A stretch of 64,000 nt of DNA from Oceanimonas doudoroffii. Its GTDB lineage: Bacteria; Pseudomonadota; Gammaproteobacteria; Enterobacterales; Aeromonadaceae. Position numbers and translations under genes: made by a program. Location of the stretch: assembly GCF_002242685.1 (NCBI RefSeq), contig NZ_NBIM01000007.1, positions 83,786-147,785 of the forward strand, in the 5' to 3' direction. The notes under the pieces were generated by a model, which did no database searches, was not told where the DNA came from, and saw nothing but the letters and a program-made list of their open reading frames with translations. Within the stretch, counting starts at the first letter, position 1, and the number at the start of each line of letters is the position of its first letter. Shown piece after piece: positions 57,428 through 64,000 of this stretch.

Positions 57428-58633
57428 TTATTGACTGCTTCCCAACAAGCCACCTGTCAGGCCGCCCACAGTACCAGTGACGGCACCTAGCAGGCCACTG
57501 GTATCATCGCCGAGCAGGGTACCGCCCGCATCTCCCTTCAATAGACCACCGGTCAGGCCATCCACGGTGCCGGTCACATTACCGAGCAGGCCGCCATTAT
57601 CGCCGCCCACCAGGCCACCGCCATCCAGCACGCCGCCGGTCAGGCCACCCACGGTGCCGGTCACATTACCAAGCAGGCCGCCATTATCGCCGCCCACCAG
57701 GCCAGCACCACCGCCGTCCAGCACGCCGCCGGTCAGGCCACCCACGGTGCCGGTCACATTACCAAGCAGGCCGCCATTATCGCCGCCCACCAGGCCAGCA
57801 CCACCGCCATCCAGCACGCCGCCGGTCAGGCCACCCACGGTGCCGGTCACATTGCCGAGCAGGCCGCCATTATCGCCGCCCACCAGGCCAGAACCCAGAA
57901 TATCATTTACGATAAGTGCTACCGGCGTTAATGCCCCCTGCTCTCCCAGCAAACTTCCGGTCACCCCCCCCACCGGCGTCAAGGCACCGGTACTGCCGGT
58001 CAGGCCCTCTACCGTGGTGGTCAAGGGCATAAGCAGACCATGATCCGGCCCCAAAATATTGCCGGTCAGCTCGTGCACCGGAGCTAGTGCCGAGTCGCTG
58101 GTCAAGCGGGTTACCGTTCCCTGTACATCGGTCACACTGCCGGTGCCGACGGTGCCTGCCGTCAGGGTATCATTGACCAGCGACACCACGGGAGACAAAG
58201 TGCCATCCGTACCAGTCAGGCCATTGACCACGCCCCCGACCGGCGCGAGTAACCCGTCTTTACTGGTCAGATCTTCTACCACGCCGGTCACCGGCGACAA
58301 TACACCGGACTTGCCATTTGCTAGGTTATCCACAAGCGTGGCCGCCGGCTCCAGGACACTATTTTCGGCACTATTGTCGAGCAATCTCTGGGTGCTGCTG
58401 ACAACCCCGGTGCCATCGTCGTCACCGCCGGAGCCATCTCCATCCCCATCACCGCCAGAACCATCCCCATCCCCATCCCCGCCAGGCGGAGTGGAATTGG
58501 CCTCGTTATTAGTATTGGACAATTCGGTGCTTGAGTTACCCGCACACCCGGTTGCAGTGGTCAGTGCAAGCAGCAGTGCCAATACCAAAGGTGCACACTT
58601 ACCACCACTCAAACCTGTTTTTAGATCCTTCAT
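57428..58633 (-). CDS. Glycine-rich tandem-repeat lipoprotein
   Basis: A 401-residue exported lipoprotein (hydrophobic core LVLALLLALTTATGC, lipobox ATGC). After the lipid Cys is a Gly/Asp linker (GGDGDGDGSGGDGDGDGSGG), possibly Ca2+-binding. The rest is a solenoid-like run of degenerate 16-17 residue units of pattern G-x-L-x-P-V-x-x-V-V-x-x-L-T, which turn into near-perfect 31-residue repeats (GLVGGDNGGLLGNVTGTVGG, then LTGGVLDGGGA) towards the C-terminus. The ATG at 58633 follows GGGGAG. Automated pipelines call similar proteins collagen-like, but there are no Gly-X-Y triplets. Next to a TpsB gene in a Tad locus, it is a candidate surface adhesin or matrix protein. Function unproven. Confidence 0.72.
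   Translation of the reverse strand: MKDLKTGLSGGKCAPLVLALLLALTTATGCAGNSSTELSNTNNEANSTPPGGDGDGDGSGGDGDGDGSGGDDDGTGVVSSTQRLLDNSAENSVLEPAATLVDNLANGKSGVLSPVTGVVEDLTSKDGLLAPVGGVVNGLTGTDGTLSPVVSLVNDTLTAGTVGTGSVTDVQGTVTRLTSDSALAPVHELTGNILGPDHGLLMPLTTTVEGLTGSTGALTPVGGVTGSLLGEQGALTPVALIVNDILGSGLVGGDNGGLLGNVTGTVGGLTGGVLDGGGAGLVGGDNGGLLGNVTGTVGGLTGGVLDGGGAGLVGGDNGGLLGNVTGTVGGLTGGVLDGGGLVGGDNGGLLGNVTGTVDGLTGGLLKGDAGGTLLGDDTSGLLGAVTGTVGGLTGGLLGSSQ
57560..57890 (-). repeat. 93-bp in-frame tandem repeats
   Basis: The same segment (anchor GCCGCCCACCAGGCCA) recurs starting at 57602, 57689, 57782 and 57875: spacings 87, 93 and 93. The 87-bp unit lacks two codons (Gly-Ala). Copies are almost identical at DNA level, so the array is recent and likely variable in number. 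Confidence 0.92.
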
Positions 58634-58952
58634 AATAAAACTCCCCTGCCCCGAAGAATGCGTGTTTTTATCGGTCATTACACATCAAACTACGCAGGCT
58701 TATTTAAGGTGAAAGAAGCATCAAGAACAATATTCGAATTGGTATTAGTCATTTGGTTTAACAGCAACATAAGGCCCTGCACACAGCCAAAGTGAGCACA
58801 CAGGACAGCACCATGAACATAATAAAGCATGAAAAAAATAGAAAGGTAGCATGACTGGCGCCATCAGAGCTGGAAATAAAAGGCAAATAACTTGGCACCA
58901 GGACACTGCCGTTAATATACTGAAAAACTGAGAAATTCGCGGAGAAGGCTCA
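58634..58952. other. Non-coding gap between divergent tad-locus genes
   Basis: About 320 bases between the repeat lipoprotein (minus) and TadE (plus). AT-rich; should hold both divergent promoters. No gene, RNA or clear repeat is recognised. Confidence 0.5.
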
Positions 58953-59435
58953 ATGCTCATAAATAACCGGCCCGCACCCCAGTCGCAAAAAGGGGTAGCC
59001 AGCATTGAATTTGCCATTATTTTTGTGCTGTTTTTCACACTTTTTTATGGAATGGTCAGCTATACCATCCCACTGATGCTGGGCGCAGCTTACCAACAAC
59101 TGTCGGCCGAGGCGCTTCGGCAGGCGGTGAGCTCGTCAGATATTTACCGGTATCGTGCCGGCGCGGAAGATCCCGATGTTGCAGGAGTGGCCATGGAAGC
59201 AGAAAAGAAGGCACAGGAGGTCATTGCCACATCCTGGCTCCCGCCCCAGTGGGCTCACCGTTGTGAAAGTTACAATGAACAGCTCTTGAAAATTTCCGGA
59301 GATGGCAGCCAGTGGAGTGCTTGCATTCGCCATCGTCAGCCAGCGTCCATTATGCCATCCATTTCACTGCTGGGCTGGAAAATACCGCAATTGCCCGACG
59401 AAATCAGAGGTGAAGCCAGCATTCGCATTCGATAA
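58953..59435 (+). CDS. tadE: TadE-like pseudopilin
   Basis: A 160-residue minor pilin with a TadE domain: basic leader, then QKGVASIEFAIIFVLFFTLFYGMVSYTIP (key parts QKGVASIEFAII and LFYGMVSYTI), where G/VASIEF is a TadV-type cleavage site and the Glu at mature position 5 is present. The C-terminal part has two Cys (about 111 and 131) that may form a disulfide. First of a three-gene plus-strand unit with the TadG-like gene and a second TadE. Confidence 0.88.
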   Translation: MLINNRPAPQSQKGVASIEFAIIFVLFFTLFYGMVSYTIPLMLGAAYQQLSAEALRQAVSSSDIYRYRAGAEDPDVAGVAMEAEKKAQEVIATSWLPPQWAHRCESYNEQLLKISGDGSQWSACIRHRQPASIMPSISLLGWKIPQLPDEIRGEASIRIR

Positions 59436-59455
59436 TCCACTGAACGAGGATTTTC

Positions 59456-61735
59456 ATGTCAATATCAACCCTGTGCAGGCAACGCGGTGCCTTCAGCATA
59501 TTGGCGGCAGGCACCCTGCTTTTGGCATTGACCAGTTTAACGCTGGTACTGGACACCGGCCGTCTTTATATGGAAAAGCGCAAACTGCAAAAACTGGCCG
59601 ACACTGCCGCGCTGGAGAGTATAGCCAGGGTTAACAGCGGTCGTTGTGCCGATGCTCCCGGTCTGATACAAGCCTTTGCGGAAGAGAATGCCGCCACCAA
59701 CGGTTTTTTACATGACGATACCCAGTCGATAGGCACCCGCTGCGTGACGGTTGCCACGCAAAACGGCCTAAGAACCCCGGTTGCCGATGCTGAGGGGCTT
59801 GCCGTGGAAGCCATCGCCACCGAAACCGTGCCCGCCAGCCTGCTGTTTCGAGCCGGCAATATACTGGGCCTTGCCGACAACAACCTCACACTGCAAGCCA
59901 CCGCCGTGGCCGAACGAGAAGGCGGCGCTCCCACCACTACCTTTAGTATAGGGGCAGAGCTATTGCGACTGGATAACAGCAAGCTGGTGGGCGGAGTGCT
60001 TAAAGCAGTAGGCATGAATGTGAATAACCTAACTTTGCTGAACTCCAATGGACTCGCCAATGCCAGTATTACTCCTGCCGGCCTGCTAAAAACGCTGGGA
60101 ATAGAAGCATCCATCTACGAGCTAAAGGCACTATCACCACAGGGATTGGTGGATCTGGTCAACGCCGAAGTCGGGTTACTCGGCATCAACGAGTTAACAG
60201 AGCTCTCGGTTTCCGTTATTTCCGACTCCGTCCTAAAAGCAGAGCTTGAGGCATTTAAGCAGGCGATTTTGAGCAACCTTGTATTAAAGGATGCAGAGCT
60301 GGCCCTGTTTGGCACGGAAGACAACCCCGGCCTGCTGACACTGAGTTCAGCCCCTGACGGGACTCTGGGGCCGGCTCTGGATGCAGACATTAACCTCGGA
60401 GAACTATTGGGTACAGGCATTCTGATCGGCACCGGTGAACGAGGCCTGGATATCCCCGAGCTTAATCTACTGGGGCTGACACAGGCTCAACTGGGAATAG
60501 TGGAGCCTCCCACCATTGCCGTGGGGCCAGTAGGTACCCAAGCCTACAATGCCCAAATTCGCCTTTATTTGGATATTGATACCAATAACCTGCCGGCGGG
60601 CATTCTAAACTGGTTAACGGACAGCATATTGGGGCTAAGGGTACACCTTCCGGTGGCTATTGACATCACTACCGCCCAAGCGGAGTTTGTATCGGCGCAG
60701 TGTAACACCAGCCCACCAACCGCCACCTTTGAAGTTAACTCTGCGGTACTTAATACCTGCGTAGGAAAAATCCCGGAAGCACAAAAATGGTCGGGGTCGG
60801 CTCGCTGCGAAACAGATTTGCAGGGCACCGAACTCATCAAGCTACTGCATATTCCGGTGCTATCGGGAAAAACCCATATTGAAGGCCTATCGTATTTGGA
60901 AGTAACGGATCAGCTGGCCGAAAAGGAAATATACTCTACCGCCCCTAACTCACTTACTCTCGGTAATACAGTAAACAATATTATCATTGGCCTGCTGGAC
61001 CTGTTGGCAGGCGTGTTTCGTCCTCCCCAATTGGTGGATGACGCGAGCCTGGAACACTCGGAGAAACATCAAAGCGAACTAATTTCCGGGCTGGCAACGC
61101 AATATCTGGAAGCCACCAAGGTCAATGGCTTTTATGATGTGAATAGGGTGACCAAGCTGATACTGGAAGGCAGTAACGAAGTGGATCCGGAAACAGGTGA
61201 ACAACTGGTATTACCAATGGTGGAAACAGACTGGATGATCGAGAAGAGTATACCTGTGCCAGGGCTTTTGGGACTAATAGTTGCTCCACAGAGCCAATGG
61301 GAAGATGGCTCTTTCAGCGAGGCATTTTACAATTATACCTCTGAACCCGGTAGCTTACTGGATCTGTTGGGTATATCCACCTTAAGCAATGGGTACCGTT
61401 CTTGTCATGGCTTGTTAAGTGCACTGCTGGACTGGAACAATTGCATTAACTATAACCTGACCAAATTTTTACAGGACAAACCCGGCGGAATAGATATATC
61501 TAGCGACATGGCCGCAGACAACCTGCTTGATGCCGAGTCAGACACCTTCAACTGTAGTAATGGTGGTGTTCTTTGTGCTCTGCTCAAACCGGTGCTGAGC
61601 CTGCTAAAACCGGTTATCAACGGGATTGGTACATTGCTTGAAGAGGTCCTGGCCGATGTGCTGGGGCTGGAACCAGGCCGCTCCAATCTGCATCTGCATG
61701 AGCTCAACTGCGGTGCGCCGCGCCTGGTGAACTAA
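59456..61735 (+). CDS. tadG: TadG-like protein (TadE/G domain), no von Willebrand domain
   Basis: A 759-residue protein with the TadE/G-like N-terminal segment RQRGAFSILAAGTLLLALTS then LDTGRLYMEKRKLQKLADTAALES, the typical membrane anchor and following helix. The large external part contains repeated Leu-rich turns (LLGINELTELSVSVISDSVL) and six or more Cys. I see no MIDAS motif (DxSxS), so the von Willebrand domain of canonical TadG is missing. It stands 20 bases after tadE, and its TAA stop shares one base with the ATG of the next gene. Confidence 0.85.
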   Translation: MSISTLCRQRGAFSILAAGTLLLALTSLTLVLDTGRLYMEKRKLQKLADTAALESIARVNSGRCADAPGLIQAFAEENAATNGFLHDDTQSIGTRCVTVATQNGLRTPVADAEGLAVEAIATETVPASLLFRAGNILGLADNNLTLQATAVAEREGGAPTTTFSIGAELLRLDNSKLVGGVLKAVGMNVNNLTLLNSNGLANASITPAGLLKTLGIEASIYELKALSPQGLVDLVNAEVGLLGINELTELSVSVISDSVLKAELEAFKQAILSNLVLKDAELALFGTEDNPGLLTLSSAPDGTLGPALDADINLGELLGTGILIGTGERGLDIPELNLLGLTQAQLGIVEPPTIAVGPVGTQAYNAQIRLYLDIDTNNLPAGILNWLTDSILGLRVHLPVAIDITTAQAEFVSAQCNTSPPTATFEVNSAVLNTCVGKIPEAQKWSGSARCETDLQGTELIKLLHIPVLSGKTHIEGLSYLEVTDQLAEKEIYSTAPNSLTLGNTVNNIIIGLLDLLAGVFRPPQLVDDASLEHSEKHQSELISGLATQYLEATKVNGFYDVNRVTKLILEGSNEVDPETGEQLVLPMVETDWMIEKSIPVPGLLGLIVAPQSQWEDGSFSEAFYNYTSEPGSLLDLLGISTLSNGYRSCHGLLSALLDWNNCINYNLTKFLQDKPGGIDISSDMAADNLLDAESDTFNCSNGGVLCALLKPVLSLLKPVINGIGTLLEEVLADVLGLEPGRSNLHLHELNCGAPRLVN

Positions 61736-62265
61736 TGAAACGGCATCACTATAAAAAACGCCAGACAGGCTCCGTGGCCATAGAGTTTGCAGTACTATTC
61801 ACACTGTTTTTTACGCTGGTATACGGCATTCTGGCCTACAGCCTGCCCCTATTACTGGAAATCAGCTTTCGCAAGCTCAGTAGCGAAGCCGCCCGGGCCA
61901 TTTTGAAAGTGGATCCGGCGGCAAAAAACTATTCTGAGCTGCTGAGCAGGGAAGTGACACTCAGCATTAACAACAGCTGGCTGCCTGCCGCCTGGCGCAC
62001 AGGGGGATGCCAAGCGCCCGATTCCGGGCATAACTGGCAGCCATTACCGGCCTTTGAAGGCAATCCTGTTTTTGGCCATGTAGCCGACACTGAGCAAGGA
62101 CGGCTGCTACATGTTTGCCTGCAGCGTTATTACAATGCCAATGGAGAAACGTCCCGCCGAGCCATCATTCCGGTCATTGAGCTGGCCGGCTTTCGCATTC
62201 CCTCCCTGCCGGTCAATGACAATGGCGATACCATTCTGCGCGGAGCCATGATAACCCGGCTATAA
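61735..62265 (+). CDS. Second TadE-like pseudopilin (TadF position)
   Basis: A 176-residue minor pilin similar in layout to the one at 58953: leader ending KRQTGSVAIEFAVLFTLFFT with the Flp-like SVAIEF site, one membrane helix, and SINNSWLPAAWRTGGCQAPD resembling ATSWLPPQWAHRCES of the first protein. The two are probably paralogues. It occupies the place of TadF in other loci. Start overlaps the tadG stop by one base. An IS element starts 43 bases downstream. Confidence 0.87.
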   Translation: MKRHHYKKRQTGSVAIEFAVLFTLFFTLVYGILAYSLPLLLEISFRKLSSEAARAILKVDPAAKNYSELLSREVTLSINNSWLPAAWRTGGCQAPDSGHNWQPLPAFEGNPVFGHVADTEQGRLLHVCLQRYYNANGETSRRAIIPVIELAGFRIPSLPVNDNGDTILRGAMITRL

Positions 62266-62323
62266 GGCAGGCAAGATAGCGAGATCTTTGGGTATCCAAA
62301 TGGCTAGTGTAAACATCCCTGTT

Positions 62324-63148
62324 TTAGTTACACCGCAGATTAGAGTTTTCCGCCCGTTGATGTTTCGCCAAATACTCCCATGGCGTCAGATCCTCCAGTG
62401 AGTCGTGGGGGCGCTCATCGTTGTATTCCGTCATCCAGGATTCGGTCAGCTCCCGAACTTCGGTGAGGTTCCTGAACACGTACATGTTCAGGATCTCGTC
62501 CCGGTAAGTTCGATTGAAGCGCTCGATATAGGAATTCTGGGTTGGTGTTCCTGGCTTGATAAATTCCAGGGCAACTCCGTTATCTTCAGCCCAGTCTGCC
62601 AACGCCATAGAGATGAATTCAGGGCCGTTATCCATGCGCAGTTTGGCCGGATAACCTCGCCAGGCGATAATACGTTCCAGAACCCGAATGATCCTCGGGG
62701 CTGGCAGGTTCAGATCGATCTCGATGGCCAGCACCTCCCGATTAAAATCGTCCACCACGTTAAAGATGCGGAACCGGCGACCGCAAAATAGGCTGTCGCT
62801 CATGAAATCGACGGACCAACACTGGTTGATGGTTGAAGGCACGCTCAACGGTTCGGGGTTCCATGTTGGAAGCCGCTTTTTACTTCGACGTCGCTTGTTC
62901 AGGCTCAGTGCACAGTACAGTCGGTGCACCCGCTTGTGATTCCAGCCATGTCCCCACCGCCTCAGCACTTTGAACAGTTTGCTGAAGCCATAGGCGGGAT
63001 AACGTTCAGCTGCGTTCTGAAGGGCAGCGATGACTGGAGTGTTTCTAGACGTGTCTGGACGGTATCGATACACCAAGTCACTAATGCCAGCGACCCTGCA
63101 GGCCCGGCGTGTCGTGACGCCATGAACTTGCTTGAGGTAATAAACCAA
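62324..63148 (-). CDS. IS3-family transposase OrfB (DDE integrase)
   Basis: Catalytic part of the transposase, 274 residues from the ATG shown. HTH_21-like start (LKQVHGVTTRRACRVAGISD), then the rve core with the DDE residues in WSVDFMSDSLF (D), LRMDNGPEFIS (D) and NSYIERFNRTYRDEILN (E). In active members it is made as an OrfA-OrfB fusion by -1 frameshift; upstream codons of the same frame (encoding VKPAVRREL) continue before the ATG to the A-run. Confidence 0.92.
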   Translation of the reverse strand: MVYYLKQVHGVTTRRACRVAGISDLVYRYRPDTSRNTPVIAALQNAAERYPAYGFSKLFKVLRRWGHGWNHKRVHRLYCALSLNKRRRSKKRLPTWNPEPLSVPSTINQCWSVDFMSDSLFCGRRFRIFNVVDDFNREVLAIEIDLNLPAPRIIRVLERIIAWRGYPAKLRMDNGPEFISMALADWAEDNGVALEFIKPGTPTQNSYIERFNRTYRDEILNMYVFRNLTEVRELTESWMTEYNDERPHDSLEDLTPWEYLAKHQRAENSNLRCN

Positions 63149-63434
63149 CTCTCGTCGAACCGCCGGCTTTACAGCTTTTTTCGATGACGTCCTTCAGCAA
63201 CTTGTGGTCGAGACTGAGCTCGGCGTACATCTGCTTCAGGCGGCGGTTCTCCTCCTCCAGCTCCTTGAGACGTTTCACATCGGAGGCTTCCATGCCACCG
63301 TATTTGGACTTCCAGTTGTAGTAGGTCGCATCGAAGATGCCGTATTCCCGACACACTTCCTTGACCAGACGACCGCCTTCGACCTCTTTCAGGATCTTGA
63401 CGATCTGCGACTCGCTATAGCGTGATTTTTTCAT
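63081..63434 (-). CDS. IS3-family transposase OrfA, frame-altered 3' end
   Basis: HTH_Tnp_1 protein: MKKSRYSESQIVKILKEVE and VCREYGIFDATYYNWKSKYG, then a leucine-zipper-like helix (LKELEEENRRLKQMYAELSL). Family members end at about EKKL. Here, after VIEK, the frame runs on through SCKAGGSTRVGL to GRWH because the A-run at 63176-63181 has six A. That is a probable one-base deletion (or assembly error). The ATG at 63434 follows GGAGAAC. Confidence 0.85.
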   Translation of the reverse strand: MKKSRYSESQIVKILKEVEGGRLVKEVCREYGIFDATYYNWKSKYGGMEASDVKRLKELEEENRRLKQMYAELSLDHKLLKDVIEKSCKAGGSTRVGLLPQASSWRHDTPGLQGRWH

Positions 63435-63616
63435 GTTGTTCTCCGTTTGCCTCATTGTAGGCCGAAGAACTCTAATGATGCATGCACCGATTTTAGGGGA
63501 TGGTTACACTAGCTGACGAAGTCTGCCGGTAATGATCTCTGTTGAGAGCCGATATTTGGTCACGAAGTGGGATTTGACAGCGTGAAAATGAGTGATTTTT
63601 CTGGGACAGAAATGAA

Positions 63617-63646
63617 AAAAGCCCTGAGCGTGAGCTCAGGGCTTTT
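63617..63646 (-). terminator. Distal rrn-linked terminator
   Basis: AAAAGCCCTGAGC / GCTCAGGGCTTTT perfect 13-bp stem, loop GTGA. On the minus strand it follows the tRNA-Asp 3' remnant and ends in TTTTTTC. Confidence 0.9.
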
Positions 63647-63650
63647 AATG

Positions 63651-63662
63651 ATGGCGGAGTGG
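63651..63662 (-). pseudogene. Remnant of a tRNA-Asp 3' end
   Basis: ATGGCGGAGTGG matches, apart from one base, the ATGGCGGAGCGG at the 3' end of the intact tRNA-Asp (63770-63781). It is followed by a terminator as the intact gene is. No other part of a tRNA is recognisable. Confidence 0.5.
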
Positions 63663-63736
63663 CAAACGCACCGCGTTTGAAGGCGAAGGTGCGCAGCACC
63701 GACATCATCCAGCAAGTCCGACACAGCCAATACGAA

Positions 63737-63764
63737 AAAACCCCAGCCGATTGGCTGGGGTTTT
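63737..63764 (-). terminator. Terminator after tRNA-Asp (rrn operon)
   Basis: AAAACCCCAGCC / GGCTGGGGTTTT with GATT loop and T-run (TTTTTT) on the minus strand, 6 bases after the tRNA-Asp CCA. Confidence 0.92.
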
Positions 63765-63770
63765 GAGTAA

Positions 63771-63847
63771 TGGCGGAGCGGACGGGACTCGAACCCGCGA
63801 CCCCCGGCGTGACAGGCCGGTATTCTAACCAACTGAACTACCGCTCC
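63771..63847 (-). tRNA. tRNA-Asp (GTC)
   Basis: 77 nt with encoded CCA; acceptor GGAGCGG/CCGCTCC, anticodon loop CTGTCAC with GTC, T-arm GGTTCGAGTCC. It lies 33 bases after the 5S rRNA, as in some enterobacterial rrn operons. Confidence 0.97.
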
Positions 63848-63880
63848 GCATTAAGCTGTATAGTTCGAGACTAAATTGGG

Positions 63881-63998
63881 TGCCTGGCAGTGACCTACTT
63901 TCACATGGCAGCTGCCACACTATCATCGGCGCGGGTGCGTTTCACTACTGAGTTCGGCATGGAGTCAGGTGGTTCCACAACGCTATGGCCGCCAGGCA
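63881..63998 (-). rRNA. rrf: 5S ribosomal RNA
   Basis: About 118 nt; on the minus strand starts TGCCTGGCGGCCATAGCG, contains CCATGCCGAACTCAGTAGTG and ends CTGCCAGGCA, pairing with the 5' end. It shows that an rrn operon enters the window from the right on the minus strand; 23S lies beyond position 64000. Exact ends may differ by 1-3 bases. Confidence 0.95.
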
Positions 63999-64000
63999 TA

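Larger units (their letters stand above)
62308..63508 (-). mobile_element. IS3-family insertion sequence (IS407-like group)
   Basis: 1201 bp with 5'-TG...CA-3' ends: TGTAAACATCCC on the left and, read inward, TGTAACCATCCC on the right (about 11 of 12 matched). It is flanked by a 4-bp target duplication CTAG at 62304-62307 and 63509-63512, which fits this IS group. It carries orfA and orfB on the minus strand. The slippery A-run between them has six A, one short of what would align with a usual -1 frameshift product, so this copy may be inactive. Confidence 0.9.

Noticed and set aside
57477..58043. Pro/Ser-rich plus-strand frame opposite the repeat lipoprotein
   Set aside because: Its PPV/PSRPPLS repeats simply mirror the glycine-rich repeats on the other strand; no start signal.
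57428..58633. Reading the repeat lipoprotein as collagen-like, or its DNA array as CRISPR
   Set aside because: There are no Gly-X-Y triplets, and the 93-bp units are contiguous, in frame and without unique spacers.
63493..63708. 71-codon minus-strand frame beyond the IS element
   Set aside because: It runs through the rrn-linked terminator and tRNA-Asp remnant; such frames are recurrent artefacts next to rrn operons.

Overview
The window reads as chromosome of a GC-rich gammaproteobacterium, most like Aeromonadales marine genera such as Oceanimonas, Zobellella or Oceanisphaera. That placement is an inference. It rests on the accB-accC-yhdT-panF-prmA-dusB-fis order, the yfbV/ackA-pta and nrdR-ribD-ribE clusters, the tesA/ybbA-ybbP arrangement and an enterobacterial-type 5S rRNA followed by tRNA-Asp.

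Layout. 1-3330: riboflavin genes (ribE partial, ribD, nrdR) and glyA, all on the minus strand. 3560-6630: a compact five-gene plus-strand operon encoding a TorD-like chaperone, a DUF2956 tail-anchored protein, a putative amidoligase, a class I glutamine-amidotransferase-like hydrolase and a YqaA membrane protein. 6800-16580: acs, aroQ, accBC, a YoaB-like RidA protein between palindromic repeats, yhdT-panF, prmA, dusB-fis. 16660-26830: a cytochrome P460-like protein, a beta-alanine-type catabolic block (omega-aminotransferase, mmsA, LysR regulator), an orphan betaine-type binding lipoprotein, an unknown lipoprotein, gabD and an alanine/glycine symporter. 27330-42500: a VanX-like dipeptidase, pta-ackA, yfbV, tpx, yfcH, ybbAP, tesA, a divergent Tag-like glycosylase, four tandem tRNA-Ala(GGC) genes with promoter and terminator, gltX, an OapA-like protein, a small conserved protein and a pirin.

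43170-62265 is an accessory region dominated by a Tad (Flp/tight adherence) pilus locus. It holds a prepilin peptidase, a PAS histidine kinase and a LuxR-type response regulator on plus; DUF3613, tadD, tadC, tadB, tadA, tadZ, rcpA and rcpC on minus; flp on plus; and TadE, TadG-like and a second TadE on plus. Inside the locus sit a two-partner-secretion outer-membrane transporter (TpsB) and a lipoprotein made of glycine-rich tandem repeats. The kinase end is clearly AT-richer than the flanking core genes. An IS3-family element (62308-63508, 4-bp CTAG target duplication, probably defective) follows, then the distal end of an rrn operon on the minus strand (terminators, tRNA-Asp, 5S rRNA).

The most interesting parts are the amidoligase operon, the Tad locus carrying the TpsB and repeat-lipoprotein pair, and several small architectural signals: palindromic repeats that supply a stop codon, overlapping divergent start codons, a lesion in the IS slippery run, and a tRNA-Asp 3' remnant.
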